Part shown: piece after piece, positions 63,920-64,000 of the stretch
Layout: the number at the start of each line of letters is the position of its first letter
Position numbering within the stretch: position 1 is the stretch's first letter
Program-made: the position numbers and the translations under genes
Assembly (NCBI GenBank): GCA_029204225.1
Contig: CM055098.1
Coordinates: 13,815,929-13,879,928, forward strand
Origin: Diphasiastrum complanatum
Lineage: Eukaryota; Streptophyta; Lycopodiopsida; Lycopodiales; Lycopodiaceae
DNA: 64,000 nt
Reading direction: 5' to 3'
The notes under the pieces: generated by a model
Told to the model about the DNA's origin: nothing
Database searches by the model: none
What the model saw: only the letters and a program-made list of their open reading frames with translations

Positions 63920-64000
63920 TGTGAGAGATTTTAACTAGTTTAGTCTAGTTTAGTCATATTTTGGTAAATTGTCAATAAGAGGCCAAAACTCATTTTAGAG
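63920..64000 (+). repeat. Start of a 3' LTR, cut by the window end
   Basis: TGTGAGAGATTTTAAC directly after the polypurine tract. Only 81 bases are visible. Confidence 0.5.

Overview
The window is nuclear DNA of a land plant, almost certainly a flowering plant. It carries the last exon of a plant SCP1-like small phosphatase, a group IIc WRKY transcription factor gene with the usual R-type intron, Ty1/copia and Ty3/gypsy retrotransposons primed by initiator tRNA-Met, and hAT, CACTA and LINE remnants. Long (GA)n/(CT)n microsatellites recur throughout. I cannot name the species. Only two host genes are supported; at least half of the window is transposon or its debris.

Layout. 1-890: end of the phosphatase gene (+). 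0.9-7.4 kb: intergenic DNA with two long GA tracts. 7.4-10.1 kb: WRKY gene (+) with a recognisable promoter, a microsatellite-rich 5' UTR and three exons. 10.1-18.5 kb: intergenic DNA with a minisatellite, a decayed LINE and a copia scrap. 18.5-24.6 kb: a truncated copia element (-) next to a second copia remnant (+). 26.2-26.7 kb: CACTA transposase fragment. 32.8-34.6 kb: decayed gypsy (-). 35.6-54.3 kb: a rearranged nest of two gypsy elements (called G1 and G2 here) with a hAT transposon between the pieces. 57.4-64.0 kb: copia fragments in both orientations, including one with a long reading frame I do not recognise.

The best find is the 35.6-54.3 kb nest. Element G1 is now in two oppositely oriented halves (35,648-40,738 on the minus strand and 47,458-48,964 on the plus strand). 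Element G2 is also in two halves (40,739 to about 41,441 on plus and 48,965 to about 54,265 on minus). The target-site duplications of both elements survive, but each pair is now in inverted relation: AAGAG/CTCTT for G1 and GATAG/CTATC for G2. The gag reading frame of G1 would also be continuous across the G2 site. One inversion of the segment from about 41.44 to 54.27 kb, after G2 had inserted into G1, explains all of this. The two 358-bp G2 LTRs differ at one base, so G2 and the inversion are very recent, or the join is an assembly error at a repeat.

Other points of note are the unusual AGTTA...TAACT termini of the G1 LTRs, a nine-unit tandem repeat in the G1 leader, G-box palindromes in LTRs of different families, microsatellites in every inferred intron of the WRKY gene, and an undescribed decayed coding frame of about 2 kb in the copia-like element at 61.7-64.0 kb. 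I found no rRNA, tRNA or CRISPR features.
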